From: Streptomyces wedmorensis
GTDB taxonomy: Bacteria > Actinomycetota > Actinomycetes > Streptomycetales > Streptomycetaceae
Direction of reading: 5' to 3'
Length of the DNA: 64,000 nucleotides
Assembly (NCBI RefSeq): GCF_000716445.1
Contig: NZ_JNWK01000013.1
Coordinates: forward strand, 1-64,000
The notes below the pieces were generated by a model. That model was given only the letters and a program-made list of their open reading frames with translations, was not told the origin of the DNA and made no database searches. The position numbers and the translations under genes were made by a program. This document shows positions 8,127 to 16,848 of this stretch, one piece after another; position 1 is the first letter of the stretch; each line of letters begins with the position of its first letter.

Positions 8127-9524
8127 ATGAACGTCCGACGCGAAGAGAGCGACCTGATCGGCAGTCGGGACGTACCGCCTGACGTCTACTTCGGCATTCA
8201 TACGCTGCGGGCGCGGGAGAACTTTCCTCTCACCGGAGTTCCGTTGTCCGCTCACCCTGAGCTCGTGAGGGCGCTGGCGAGCGTCAAGGAGGCGGCTGCC
8301 CTGGCTCACCGTGAGCTGGAGACGCTGCCCGCGGCTCGTACCCGGGCCATCGTGGCGGCCTGCCGCGAGATCCGTGCGGGAGGGTTGCGCGACCAGTTCG
8401 TCGTCGACGTCTTCCAGGGCGGTGCGGGAACGTCGTCGAACATGAACGTCAACGAGGTGATCGCGAACCGCGCTCTCGAGCTCCTCGGTCATCCGCGTGG
8501 CGCCTACGAATATCTGCACCCCAACGACGACGTCAACCGCGGGCAGAGTACGAACGATGTCTATCCGACGGCGGTCAAGCTGGCGCTGCGCGATGCCGCC
8601 GGTCGGCTCCTGGACGGGATGAGCGTCCTTGCCAACGCCCTGACCGACCGTGGCGGTGCTTTCGCGAAGACTTACAAGCTCGGCAGAACGCAGCTTCAGG
8701 ACGCTGTGCCCATGACTTTGGGCCATGAATTCGACGTGTTCGCCCTCACCGTTCGCGACGATGCCGTACTCGTTCAGCGCGCGGCGGAGGCGCTGTGCGA
8801 GGTCAACCTCGGCGGCACCGCGATCGGTACCGGCCTCAATGCCGATCCCGGGTTCGGGCGGGCCGTCATCGTGCACCTGGCCGCTGTGACGGGCGCTCCG
8901 GTCCATCAGGCCCGCGACCTGATCGAGAGCACACAGGGTATGGGCGCGTTTCTGCAGCTCTCCGGCGCTGTGCGCCAGTTCGCGCTACGGCTCTCCAAGA
9001 TCTGCAACGACTTGAGGCTGCTCAGTTCGGGGCCGACGGCGGGGCTGGGCGAGATACGGCTGCCCGCCCTCCAGGCCGGGTCCAGCATCATGCCCGGCAA
9101 GGTCAACCCGGTAGTGCCGGAGGCGGTCAACCAGGTCTGCTTCGATGTCTTCGGCGCCGACGCCGCGGTGTCCATGGCGGCTCAGGCGGGCCAGCTCCAG
9201 CTGAACGCGTTCGAGCCGCTGATCGCCCACCTGCTCCTCAACTCACTCAACCGGCTCGACTCCGCCTGTCGCCTGCTCGCCGAACGCTGCGTCCTCGGGA
9301 TCGAGGCGAACGAAGGGCACTTGCGTGACCTCGTGGAACGGTCGCCGGGTCTGGCTACGGCTCTGAATCCGGTGCTCGGATACCAGCGGACGACCGATCT
9401 GGCTCGCCGGTCCCTCCTCGCCGGCCGTTCCGTGAGGGAGCTGGCCGGCGAGTCGGGGCTGCTGACGGACGAGCAGATCGATGAGCTCCTTGACCACGAA
9501 CGCTTGGCGCGCCCGGAGCTCTGA
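8127..9524 (+). CDS. aspA: Aspartate ammonia-lyase (aspartase)
   Basis: The 465-residue protein belongs to the aspartase/fumarase superfamily and would split L-aspartate into fumarate and ammonia in the cytoplasm. Signatures are TSSNMN at 102-107, GQSTNDV at 139-145, GRTQLQDAVP at 186-195 and the flexible active-site loop GSSIMPGKVNP at 318-328, whose serine is the catalytic base. TSSNMN and GRTQ with Gln fit aspartase better than class II fumarase, which usually has GRTH at the second site. ATG 8127 is preceded by GGAGG; an upstream in-frame start at 8019 would add residues that look non-homologous. The next gene is convergent across a strong hairpin. It is a logical last step for the aspartate-releasing enzymes encoded next to it. 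Confidence 0.92.
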   Translation: MNVRREESDLIGSRDVPPDVYFGIHTLRARENFPLTGVPLSAHPELVRALASVKEAAALAHRELETLPAARTRAIVAACREIRAGGLRDQFVVDVFQGGAGTSSNMNVNEVIANRALELLGHPRGAYEYLHPNDDVNRGQSTNDVYPTAVKLALRDAAGRLLDGMSVLANALTDRGGAFAKTYKLGRTQLQDAVPMTLGHEFDVFALTVRDDAVLVQRAAEALCEVNLGGTAIGTGLNADPGFGRAVIVHLAAVTGAPVHQARDLIESTQGMGAFLQLSGAVRQFALRLSKICNDLRLLSSGPTAGLGEIRLPALQAGSSIMPGKVNPVVPEAVNQVCFDVFGADAAVSMAAQAGQLQLNAFEPLIAHLLLNSLNRLDSACRLLAERCVLGIEANEGHLRDLVERSPGLATALNPVLGYQRTTDLARRSLLAGRSVRELAGESGLLTDEQIDELLDHERLARPEL

Positions 9525-9531
9525 TCTGCTG

Positions 9532-9572
9532 TGTCCGGCTGTGGCGCCATGGCCGGGCTCCGCAGCCGGACA
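9532..9572. terminator. Bidirectional hairpin terminator between aspA and the S51 gene
   Basis: Arms TGTCCGGCTG (9532-9541) and CAGCCGGACA (9563-9572) are perfect inverted repeats of 10 bases in the gap between convergent genes. There is no T-run, which is usual for Streptomyces terminators. Confidence 0.75.
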
Positions 9573-9611
9573 GCACGACATGCGGTACGTCCTGGTCGGG
9601 ATGGGTGCTTG

Positions 9612-11042
9612 TCAGCTCTTGGTCAGGGTGCAGGTGTAGGTGGAGGAACCGGAGCCGCTGTAGGCCTCGACGTCCACGTAGTACGTGCCCGAACCGGATG
9701 CGGTCCTCGTGAAGGTGAGGGCTTCGTCCGTGCCGGCACCGTTGTTGACGGAGCGCTCGAGGGTGCTGCCGGAGGAGTCGAGCCAGTAGAGATCGGCATC
9801 GTAGGCACCCGGGACGGCGCACTGCACGGACGCGTTCTGCCCTGACGCGAGGGTGACCTTGAAGTAGTCACGGTCGCTGGTCGACTTCATGGTGCCGCTC
9901 AGAGCGGTGGGGGAGGAGAGGCCGGTGGCATCGTTCGCGGTGTCGCGGGTGTCGTTCGGTTCGGTCTCCGTCAGACTGCCGCCGGACGGGGAGCCGCAGT
10001 TGGTCACGGGGGTGCCGTTGTAGAGGTTGGGGTCGGGGACGCCGTTGGTGACGCTGCGCAGGTAGTAGCCGCACGTGGGGCGGTTCTTGAAGTCGAACGT
10101 CGCACCCGGAGTGAGGCGCCAGATCTTGAAGTTCGAGTACGTCAGCGGCTTACGGTCCGCGGCCTGCTCGGGCTGATGGTCGGCAAGGACGACGTAGGCG
10201 TCCTTGCCGTACTCGGTCGCCATGCCGTTGCGGTCGATGAACAGCGAGCCGCCGCCCTCCTCTACGCCGACGGCCCAGGCGGCGCCACCCGTGGTGAGTC
10301 CGTCCTTCACCGCCCGGGCGACGAACGCCATGCTGCGGCCCATGCGGTCGCGCGTCACGAAGTGGGAGTCGTTGATGACCCCGCCGTAGTTGGCCCACTG
10401 GAACATGCCGGTGGTGAAGCTGATGTAACGGTCGTAGGGATTGGCCAGTGCCTCGCTGGTGGTGACGCTGCCGTTGCAGGCGTCGTACACGAGGGGGCTG
10501 TTGATGTGATGGCCCGCGCTGCCTCCGCCCGATCCGCCACCCTTGGCCACCACGGACTCCACGGAGGCTTCGAGCGCGGTTCCCTTCCAGGCGGCGTACC
10601 GGCACTGGTCGCCGCCGGCGAAGTACACGAACTCGGCGTTCCGCACGTCGGTGTTCACCTGGCTGTTGTTGCCGTCGGCGGCTGCGGTGAGTGTCCAGGT
10701 CGTACAGGAGTTGACCCCTGCCAGGCTCATGACGGTGTCGCATTCGGGTGTCCGGCTGCCCGAGGTCGGCGCCGATCCGGCGAGGACGACGACGTCGATG
10801 CTTCCGGTTCCGCCGCGGATCTCCTCGATGGCTCTGTTCATGGAGGCGGGCACGACGGCACCGGCGCCGTTCATCGTGAAGGCGGGGCCGTTCCACGAGG
10901 TGCGGCTGACGTCCGCGGCCGAACCGAGCCGGACGCGATCGGCGGCTGCGTGAGCGGGTTGCTGCGTGGTGAGGGACATCGCCAAGGTCAGCAGGGTGAC
11001 GGCCAGGGCCGGGGCGGATCTGCGGGTGGCGGGTGACGCCAT
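9612..11042 (-). CDS. Secreted cyanophycinase-like S51 peptidase with C-terminal PPC domain
   Basis: The protein has 476 residues. Residues 1-33 are a Sec signal peptide ending AHA. The catalytic region shows the S51 landmarks AGGDQ (142-146) and the nucleophile elbow GGGSAGHHI (172-180, predicted Ser175). Cyanophycinases cut the beta-Asp-Arg polymer cyanophycin from its end into dipeptides. From about residue 360, LTETEPNDTRDTANDA starts a pre-peptidase C-terminal (PPC) domain seen in many secreted bacterial hydrolases. The usual G-T-S-A-G-A elbow is altered to G-G-S-A-G-H and lies in a Gly/Ser-rich loop, so specificity may differ. ATG 11042 is chosen because GGAG lies six bases upstream. 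It is divergent from the ABC transporter genes. Confidence 0.82.
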   Translation of the reverse strand: MASPATRRSAPALAVTLLTLAMSLTTQQPAHAAADRVRLGSAADVSRTSWNGPAFTMNGAGAVVPASMNRAIEEIRGGTGSIDVVVLAGSAPTSGSRTPECDTVMSLAGVNSCTTWTLTAAADGNNSQVNTDVRNAEFVYFAGGDQCRYAAWKGTALEASVESVVAKGGGSGGGSAGHHINSPLVYDACNGSVTTSEALANPYDRYISFTTGMFQWANYGGVINDSHFVTRDRMGRSMAFVARAVKDGLTTGGAAWAVGVEEGGGSLFIDRNGMATEYGKDAYVVLADHQPEQAADRKPLTYSNFKIWRLTPGATFDFKNRPTCGYYLRSVTNGVPDPNLYNGTPVTNCGSPSGGSLTETEPNDTRDTANDATGLSSPTALSGTMKSTSDRDYFKVTLASGQNASVQCAVPGAYDADLYWLDSSGSTLERSVNNGAGTDEALTFTRTASGSGTYYVDVEAYSGSGSSTYTCTLTKS

Positions 11043-11091
11043 GATGCGCTCCATGGGGGCAGAGGGATGGTGTCGGTGCGGGGGTCGCCGA

Positions 11092-11114
11092 CTGCCGAAG
11101 TGACGTATCGGCAG
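11092..11114. promoter_or_regulatory. Inverted repeat upstream of the S51 gene
   Basis: Arms CTGCCGA (11092-11098) and TCGGCAG (11108-11114) are a perfect 7-base inverted repeat with a 9-base spacer. It lies about 50 bases upstream of the secreted S51 gene. It could be an operator or a 5'-leader hairpin; the sequence alone does not decide. Confidence 0.4.
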
Positions 11115-11266
11115 AGTGCCTTCCTGGCATCCGAGTTGGTAGCGGAACTTACAGATAGTTCTGACCTGGCGGAAGATGTACGGCCAGATTTCCCTCTTCG
11201 TCGGTTTGCGGCGGCCGGGAGTGCGGCCCGAGCTGCTGAAATGGCCTCGTCGCGCGTGGAGTCGAT

Positions 11267-11288
11267 CGCGTTACATCAAAGTAACGCG
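11267..11288. promoter_or_regulatory. Palindromic operator candidate in the divergent promoter region
   Basis: CGCGTTAC (11267-11274) and GTAACGCG (11281-11288) form a perfect 8-base inverted repeat with a six-base A/T-rich spacer. It lies about 100 bases before the binding-lipoprotein gene and about 225 bases before the divergent S51 gene, in a notably AT-richer patch. The arrangement fits a dimeric repressor. The RpiR regulator encoded at the far end of this locus is the obvious candidate ligand; this is inference. Confidence 0.6.
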
Positions 11289-11385
11289 CGATACATCTAG
11301 CCAAGATGGCCTTTGATCTGTAACTTCCGTGCTGTGACCGGCGGCTTGAATCCGTCGGCTGGAATCCCCGAGAGGTTCGACCCCG

Positions 11386-12330
11386 ATGAACGCTCGTGTT
11401 ACCCGCTGCCTTGCGGCAGCCGCTGTCACGGCCACAGCCCTGGCGACGCTCGCCGCGTGCGGAGACGCCGATCCCTCCTCCGCCGCAGGCGGAACGGTCA
11501 CCGTCAACGGCGTCCAGATCAAGAAGGACCCCGCTCTCCACGCGATGCTGCCGGACAACATCAAGAAGGCGGGGAAGGTTCGCGTCGCCACCGACGTGCC
11601 GTACCCGCCCTTCGAGATGTTCGTGAAGGAGGGCGAGACCGCCCTGACCGGGCTCGACTACGACCTGGGCCAGGCTCTCGGTGGAAAGCTCGGCGTGGCG
11701 TTCGCCTTCACGCCGCAGAAGTTCGACGGCATCGTCCCCGCGATCCAGGCCGGCAAGTTCGACGTCGCCATGTCGGCCATCACCGACAACAAGGAGCGCC
11801 AGCAGGTCGTCGACTTCGTCGACTACTCCCAGTCGGGATCCGGCATCCTCGTCGGCAACGACAACCCCGCACAGATCGCCACCCTGGACGATCTGTGCGG
11901 CAAGAAGGTAGCCGTCCAGACCGCGACCAACCAGCTCGACCTCCTCAAGGCCCACCAGGCCAAGTGCGCCGGGGCAGGCAAGGGCGCCATGGAGATCCAG
12001 ACCTTCCCCAAGGACTCCGACGCCCAGCTCGCCCTGCGCTCCGGCAAAGTCGTGGCCCAGGTCCTGACGAAGCCGGCCGCCGGCTGGGTCGCCAAGACGG
12101 CCGACGAGGGCAAGGCCTTCGACCTGGTCGAGGACCCGGCCGCGCCCGGCGGCTACAACGCCTCACCCAACGGCATCGCCGTCAGCAAGCAGCAGCCCGA
12201 ACTGACCGAAGCGATCCAGAAGGCCCTCCAGGCCCTCATCGACGACGGCACCGTCACCAAGATCTACACCAAGTACGGCGTCGCCTCGATAGCGGTCGAG
12301 GAAGCCACCAAGAACGCGGCGGTCGACTAA
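11386..12330 (+). CDS. Amino-acid/dipeptide ABC transporter substrate-binding lipoprotein (SBP family 3)
   Basis: The protein has 314 residues and a lipoprotein signal with lipobox LAAC (Cys25). The mature part opens with [20 protein letters not shown] and continues [13 protein letters not shown] and [20 protein letters not shown], the classic family-3 (polar amino acid) binding-protein pattern; the conserved Asp and aromatic residues bind the alpha-amino and carboxyl groups of the ligand. It would capture substrate outside the membrane and hand it to the permease encoded three bases downstream. A close paralogue is encoded at 17770-18714. The ligand is not deducible, but the neighbours suggest an aspartyl-arginine dipeptide or its amino acids. 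Confidence 0.92.
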   Translation: MNARVTRCLAAAAVTATALATLAACGDADPSSAAGGTVTVNGVQIKKDPALHAMLPDNIKKAGKVRVATDVPYPPFEMFVKEGETALTGLDYDLGQALGGKLGVAFAFTPQKFDGIVPAIQAGKFDVAMSAITDNKERQQVVDFVDYSQSGSGILVGNDNPAQIATLDDLCGKKVAVQTATNQLDLLKAHQAKCAGAGKGAMEIQTFPKDSDAQLALRSGKVVAQVLTKPAAGWVAKTADEGKAFDLVEDPAAPGGYNASPNGIAVSKQQPELTEAIQKALQALIDDGTVTKIYTKYGVASIAVEEATKNAAVD

Positions 12331-12332
12331 AG

Positions 12333-13295
12333 ATGATCGACACCACGGCCTCCCCCAAGACCACATCCACTCTCGAGCCGGCCGCCCAGGACCTCGAAGT
12401 GGTCCCCGTCCGCAACTACGGACGCTGGATTGCCGCGACGGCCTCGATCCTGGCCCTCGTGGGACTCGTAGGCTCCCTGGCGAAGAACGACAACCTGCAC
12501 TGGGATGTCGTCGCCAAGTACCTCTTCGCCGACCTGATCTTCGACGGCCTCGCCACGACCCTCTGGCTCACCGCCGCCGCCATGGCCCTCGGCCTCGGCC
12601 TCGGCACCCTCATCGCGGTGATGCGGCTGTCCACGAGTCCCGTGCTCTACGGACTCGCGAACGCCTTCGTCTGGGTGTTCCGCGGCACCCCGCTCCTCGT
12701 CCAGATCATCTTCTGGGGCTACGCCGCCGCCCTGTACAAGTACGTGAAGATCGGTGTCCCCTTCACCGACATCACCTTCTTCCAGGCCGAGACGAACTCC
12801 CTCCTCACCCCCGCCATCGCGGCCCTGCTCGCGCTCGGCCTGAACGAGGCCGCCTACGCCTCCGAGATCGTCCGCGCGGGCATCCAGTCCGTCGACCACG
12901 GACAGGCCGAGGCAGCGCACTCCCTGGGAATGCGGCCCGCGCTCACCATGCGACGGATCGTCCTGCCCCAGGCCATGCGCGTCATCATCCCGCCGATGGG
13001 CAACGAGACCATCAACATGCTCAAGATGACCGCCCTCGTCTCGGTCATCTCCGCCCACGACCTCATGTCGAACATCCAGGACGTGTACGCGCAGAACTAC
13101 CAGGTCATTCCCATGCTGGTCGTCGCCAGCCTCTGGTACCTCGCGCTCGTGACCTTGCTCAGCATTCCCCAGGCATGGCTGGAACGCCGGTACGGACGCG
13201 GCACCGCTCAGGCAGGCCACGTCTCCCCGCTACAGCGGATGCTGGGAGGAGCCACGGGGCTGATCGGCAGGAAGAACAAGGAGACGGGCCGATGA
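12333..13295 (+). CDS. Polar amino-acid ABC transporter permease (HisM/GlnP type)
   Basis: The 320-residue protein has an N-terminal cytoplasmic extension of about 30 residues and at least five membrane helices. The coupling loop contains [20 protein letters not shown] and [20 protein letters not shown], the EAA motif that docks on the ATPase in His/Gln-type permeases. It has only one permease subunit, so it probably forms a homodimer. The ATG follows the binding-protein stop by two bases and its stop overlaps the ATPase start (ATGA), showing tight translational coupling. Confidence 0.92.
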   Translation: MIDTTASPKTTSTLEPAAQDLEVVPVRNYGRWIAATASILALVGLVGSLAKNDNLHWDVVAKYLFADLIFDGLATTLWLTAAAMALGLGLGTLIAVMRLSTSPVLYGLANAFVWVFRGTPLLVQIIFWGYAAALYKYVKIGVPFTDITFFQAETNSLLTPAIAALLALGLNEAAYASEIVRAGIQSVDHGQAEAAHSLGMRPALTMRRIVLPQAMRVIIPPMGNETINMLKMTALVSVISAHDLMSNIQDVYAQNYQVIPMLVVASLWYLALVTLLSIPQAWLERRYGRGTAQAGHVSPLQRMLGGATGLIGRKNKETGR

Positions 13296-14056
13296 ACGCC
13301 CCCATGGTGCGCGCCGAGGGCGTGCGCAAGCACTTCGGAAAGCTCGAGGTCCTCCAGGGGATCGACCTCACGGTCGAGCGCGGCCAGGTGTGCTGCCTCC
13401 TGGGACCCTCAGGCTCTGGGAAGTCGACCTTTCTACGGTGCATCAACCACCTGGAGAAGGTCGACGGCGGCAAGCTCACCGTCGACGGCGAGCTCGTCGG
13501 CTACCGGCAGCACGGCAACAAGCTGCACGAGCTGCGCGAACGGGAGGTCGCAGAGCGCCGCCGCGACATCGGCATGGTCTTCCAGCGCTTCAATCTCTTC
13601 CCCCACATGACCGCGCTCGACAACGTCACCGAGGCCCCGGTCAAGGTCGGCGGGGTGCCGAGGGCGGAAGCCCGGGAACAGGCACGCCACCTGCTGGACC
13701 AGGTCGGCCTCGGCGACCGCGCCGGGCACTACCCGGCCCAACTGTCCGGTGGCCAGCAGCAGCGCGTGGCCATCGCACGCGCCCTGGCGATGAAGCCCAA
13801 ACTCATGCTGTTCGACGAGCCCACCTCCGCCCTCGACCCCGAACTCGTCGGCGACGTCCTGGACGTCATGCGCCGCCTCGCCGCCGACGGCATGACCATG
13901 GTCGTCGTCACCCACGAGATCGGCTTCGCCCGCGAGGTCGGCGACACCGCCGTCTTCATGGACCAAGGCGTCGTCGTCGAAGCGGGCGATCCGCGACAGG
14001 TACTCGTCGACCCGGAGCAGGAGCGCACCCGCGCCTTCCTGTCCAAGGTCCTGTGA
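13292..14056 (+). CDS. Polar amino-acid ABC transporter ATP-binding protein
   Basis: The 254-residue cytoplasmic ATPase has Walker [10 protein letters not shown] (38-46), Q-loop [13 protein letters not shown], signature LSGGQQQR, Walker [13 protein letters not shown] and the H-loop [10 protein letters not shown]. It is close to GlnQ/HisP-type subunits in length and motifs. It powers the permease encoded just upstream. The start ATG overlaps the permease stop, and its own stop overlaps the GTG of the M20 peptidase gene, so importer and peptidase are made from one message. Confidence 0.94.
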   Translation: MNAPMVRAEGVRKHFGKLEVLQGIDLTVERGQVCCLLGPSGSGKSTFLRCINHLEKVDGGKLTVDGELVGYRQHGNKLHELREREVAERRRDIGMVFQRFNLFPHMTALDNVTEAPVKVGGVPRAEAREQARHLLDQVGLGDRAGHYPAQLSGGQQQRVAIARALAMKPKLMLFDEPTSALDPELVGDVLDVMRRLAADGMTMVVVTHEIGFAREVGDTAVFMDQGVVVEAGDPRQVLVDPEQERTRAFLSKVL

Positions 14057-15267
14057 ACGCGCCCACACGTCCGCCGCTCAGCGCGGAACTGCTGACCCTG
14101 GCGCGCGCTCGCCACACCCAGTACCTGACGGATCTTCGCGACCTCGTCTCGATCGACTCCGGCTCCTACAGCCCGAACGGCGTCAACAAGGTCGCCGACT
14201 GGGTGCAGCAGCGCCTCCTCCGTACCGGGTTCGACGTCGAGCGGGTCCGTTTCCCGGCCGACCACCGCTACCAGGCCGGCGACGCCGTCATCGGGCGCAA
14301 GCGCGGCCGGCTGGGCCCCGCCGCGGACGGCCGCAGGATCCTCCTCGCCGCTCACATGGACACCGTCTTCGACGACGGCACCGCGGACGACCGACCGTTC
14401 CACATGAACGGAGCCATCGCCTACGGTCCCGGAGTCAGCGATGACAAGGGGGGACTTCTGGCAGGCCTCGCCGCCCTGGAAATCCTCCAGGAGGCCTCCG
14501 TCCAGGATTTCGGCGAGCTCGTGTTCCTCGCCACCCCCGACGAGGAGATCGGCTCCCAGGTCAGCAGGCCGCTCATCGAGCGGACCGCGCGGGGCATGCA
14601 CTACGGCCTCGGCCTCGAGTGCGCCCGGGAGAACGGCGACCTCGTCGTCGCCCGCAAGGGTGTCGCCGACTTCCGGCTGACGGTCACCGGCCGCGCCGCG
14701 CACGCCGGCATCGAGCCGGAACGTGGTGCCAACGCGGCCCTCGCCGCCGCCCATCTCACCGTGGAACTGCAAGGACTCAACGGACACTGGGACGACGTCA
14801 CCATCAACGTCGGAGTCGTCCGCGCGGGCACCCGCCCCAACATCGTGTGCGCCGAAGCCGAACTGCACATCGAAGTCCGCGCCGCCACCACGGCCGACAT
14901 GAAGCGTGTCACCCGAGCCATCCATCAGGCCGCTGCCTGCCCCGCCGTACCCGGCACCGCCGTCACCGTCGAGCAGATCGACCTGTGCCCCCCGATGGAG
15001 GACACCCCCGCCTCACGACGGGTCTTCGAAGCGGCACGCAAGGCCGCCTCCACCTACGGTGTGCAGCTGGGAGCGGCCGCTACCGGGGGAGTCGGCGACG
15101 CCAACCTCATCGCCGGTTCGGGCGTGCCCACGCTCGACGGCCTCGGCCCTGTGGGAGGGGCCGACCACACCCCCGGTGAATGGCTCGACACCTCCAGCGT
15201 CCCCCACCGCGTCGCGATGCTGGCCTCTCTGATCGCCTCGCTCGGCAGCGCCGGCAACGACTCCTGA
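14053..15267 (+). CDS. M20 family zinc metallopeptidase (candidate isoaspartyl dipeptidase)
   Basis: The 404-residue cytoplasmic enzyme shows the M20 ligand set: AAHMDTV (His101, Asp103), GVSDDKGG (Asp130, bridging), TPDEEIGS (Glu164 catalytic base, Glu165 ligand) and a late [11 protein letters not shown]is. The lid-domain dimerisation stretch [16 protein letters not shown] is also present. It resembles glutamate-carboxypeptidase/ArgE-DapE-type M20 members that cleave short N-blocked or dipeptide substrates. There is no signal peptide, so it acts after import. GTG 14053 overlaps the ATPase stop. Its place between the importer and a secreted cyanophycinase suggests that it splits imported beta-Asp-Arg; this is inference, since known isoaspartyl dipeptidases mostly belong to other families. 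Confidence 0.88.
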   Translation: MNAPTRPPLSAELLTLARARHTQYLTDLRDLVSIDSGSYSPNGVNKVADWVQQRLLRTGFDVERVRFPADHRYQAGDAVIGRKRGRLGPAADGRRILLAAHMDTVFDDGTADDRPFHMNGAIAYGPGVSDDKGGLLAGLAALEILQEASVQDFGELVFLATPDEEIGSQVSRPLIERTARGMHYGLGLECARENGDLVVARKGVADFRLTVTGRAAHAGIEPERGANAALAAAHLTVELQGLNGHWDDVTINVGVVRAGTRPNIVCAEAELHIEVRAATTADMKRVTRAIHQAAACPAVPGTAVTVEQIDLCPPMEDTPASRRVFEAARKAASTYGVQLGAAATGGVGDANLIAGSGVPTLDGLGPVGGADHTPGEWLDTSSVPHRVAMLASLIASLGSAGNDS

Positions 15268-15313
15268 CCCGTACGACACGCCGGGCCGAGCACTGTCCTC
15301 CGCCTCGCGGACG

Positions 15314-15386
15314 GCCCCGGCGGATTTCCCCGTCGCCCTGCCGGGGCACCGACCAGGGCCTCCCGGCCGACCGCCGCGAGGCCCTG
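15314..15386 (+). promoter_or_regulatory. Two tandem hairpins between the M20 and cyanophycinase genes
   Basis: GCCCCGGC (15314-15321) pairs with GCCGGGGC (15340-15347), and CAGGGCCT (15354-15361) pairs with AGGCCCTG (15379-15386). Two strong stem-loops in a 153-base gap inside a co-directional gene row could be partial terminators or mRNA-processing sites that set the ratio of importer to secreted enzyme. Confidence 0.5.
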
Positions 15387-15420
15387 ATCCCACCCCACTC
15401 ACACCGCCCACGGAGGCATC

Positions 15421-16710
15421 ATGCGCGCACGTACCCGACCCGCCCGCCGCGTCATCGTCGCCGGCAGCACCGCACTCGTCCTCGGCCTCCTCACTGCCGC
15501 TCCCGCGGCGCAGGCCACGTCCTTCGGCCCCCGCCACGCCGGCTCGCTCGTCCTGGTGGGTGGTGGGCTCAGGGACGACAACAGCCAGGTCTACGGCGAG
15601 ATCATCAAGCGCGCCGGCGGCCCGAAGGCCCGCATCGGCGTCATCACGGCCGCCTCCGTGCCCGAGAGTCAGGACCCCGATGCCGCTGACCCGGACCGGT
15701 GCAGCAACTCCGCCTGCAACGGCGGCTACTACGCGAATCTCTTCAAGAAGCACGGCGCCGCCGACGCCCAGTGGGTCCCCATCGACCTCGACCACCTCGC
15801 GAACGCCGACTCCGACACCGTCGTCGCCCAGGTCAACGCCATGACCGGCTTCTTCTTCGGAGGCGGCGACCAGTACCGCTACGTCACCACCCTTCTGAAC
15901 GGTGACAGGCACACCGACTCCAAGGTCCTCGCCGCCATCCGCGCCAAGCTCGCCGGAGGAGCCGTCGTCGCCGGATCCTCCGCAGGCGCACAGATCGCCT
16001 CCGGACCCGACATGGTCAGCGGCGGCGAGTCCTACGAGGCTCTCCGCGACGGCAGCAGCCCCGGCTACTTCGACGACGCGACCCGGCTCGGGTACATACC
16101 CAGGGGCGGCTTCGGCTTCCTGCGCTCCGGGCTCATCGACACCCACACAGGCGCCTACGGCCGTGAGGGACGTGCCCTGCGGCTGGCCAGTGACACCCGC
16201 CACGACCGGGTCTACGCCCTTGAGGAGAACACCGCCCTCGTCGTCGACAACCCCGGCAGCACCGACGAACGCCTGTCCGTCCTCGGCCCCAACGGCGTCG
16301 CCGTCCTGGACCTTCGCCGCGCGCACCCCCGCACCACCACGGCCGGCTGGTCTCTCAGCAACGCCCGCTACACCTACCTCACCCACGGAGACCGTTACAC
16401 CGCCCGCACCGGGACCCCCCTGCCCGCGCCCGGCAAGAAGCCCGTGATCCCCGGCGACACCACCCCCGTTCCGGTCAACAGCGACGTCTTCTACTCGGCC
16501 GCCAACCCCGAAGGCAGGCCCTACGCGTTCCGGACCACCGCCCGCGAACTCGCCGCCCGCCTCCAGACCCGGGCCACGGCGACGACGTACGAGACCCAGC
16601 CCGGCTTCACCGTCACCTTCACCGAGCCGCGTGGCTTCACGGCCTGGTCCGACACCGCCGGCAGTCCGCAGACCCTGATCGGACTGCGTATCGACATCGC
16701 GCCCGAGTAG
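15421..16710 (+). CDS. Secreted cyanophycinase-like S51 peptidase
   Basis: The 429-residue protein has a signal peptide (1-33, ending AQA) and a full S51 core: GSLVLVGGGL (41-50), ARIGVITAASVPES (70-83), FFFGGGDQYRY (144-154) and the nucleophile elbow AGSSAGAQI (184-192, predicted Ser187). The canonical G-x-S-A-G-A elbow makes this the more typical cyanophycinase of the two in the locus. It would act outside the cell on insoluble cyanophycin and release beta-Asp-Arg. A C-terminal region of roughly 110 residues beyond the core is of unknown role. The ribosome-binding site GGAGG is four bases before ATG. A strong terminator follows. Confidence 0.88.
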   Translation: MRARTRPARRVIVAGSTALVLGLLTAAPAAQATSFGPRHAGSLVLVGGGLRDDNSQVYGEIIKRAGGPKARIGVITAASVPESQDPDAADPDRCSNSACNGGYYANLFKKHGAADAQWVPIDLDHLANADSDTVVAQVNAMTGFFFGGGDQYRYVTTLLNGDRHTDSKVLAAIRAKLAGGAVVAGSSAGAQIASGPDMVSGGESYEALRDGSSPGYFDDATRLGYIPRGGFGFLRSGLIDTHTGAYGREGRALRLASDTRHDRVYALEENTALVVDNPGSTDERLSVLGPNGVAVLDLRRAHPRTTTAGWSLSNARYTYLTHGDRYTARTGTPLPAPGKKPVIPGDTTPVPVNSDVFYSAANPEGRPYAFRTTARELAARLQTRATATTYETQPGFTVTFTEPRGFTAWSDTAGSPQTLIGLRIDIAPE

Positions 16711-16720
16711 CCGCCGCCGC

Positions 16721-16755
16721 GCTCCGTGGGAACGGCCGTGCCGATCCCACGGAGC
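16721..16755 (+). terminator. Hairpin terminator after the second S51 gene
   Basis: GCTCCGTGGGA (16721-16731) and TCCCACGGAGC (16745-16755) are a perfect 11-base inverted repeat with a 13-base loop, just after the stop at 16710. It separates the transporter/peptidase/S51 row from the RpiR gene. Confidence 0.75.
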
Positions 16756-16848
16756 ACTCCCCGCCGCGCGGCCCGGCGCGCCGGCGCACACGACCCCCGG
16801 GCTTTGAACGCCCAGACGTCACCCCGCATGAAACGGACGACATTCCGC

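Noticed and set aside
12327..13220. Minus-strand frame opposite the ABC permease
   Set aside because: Antisense shadow rich in Gly/Asp/Glu; the plus strand encodes an unambiguous permease.
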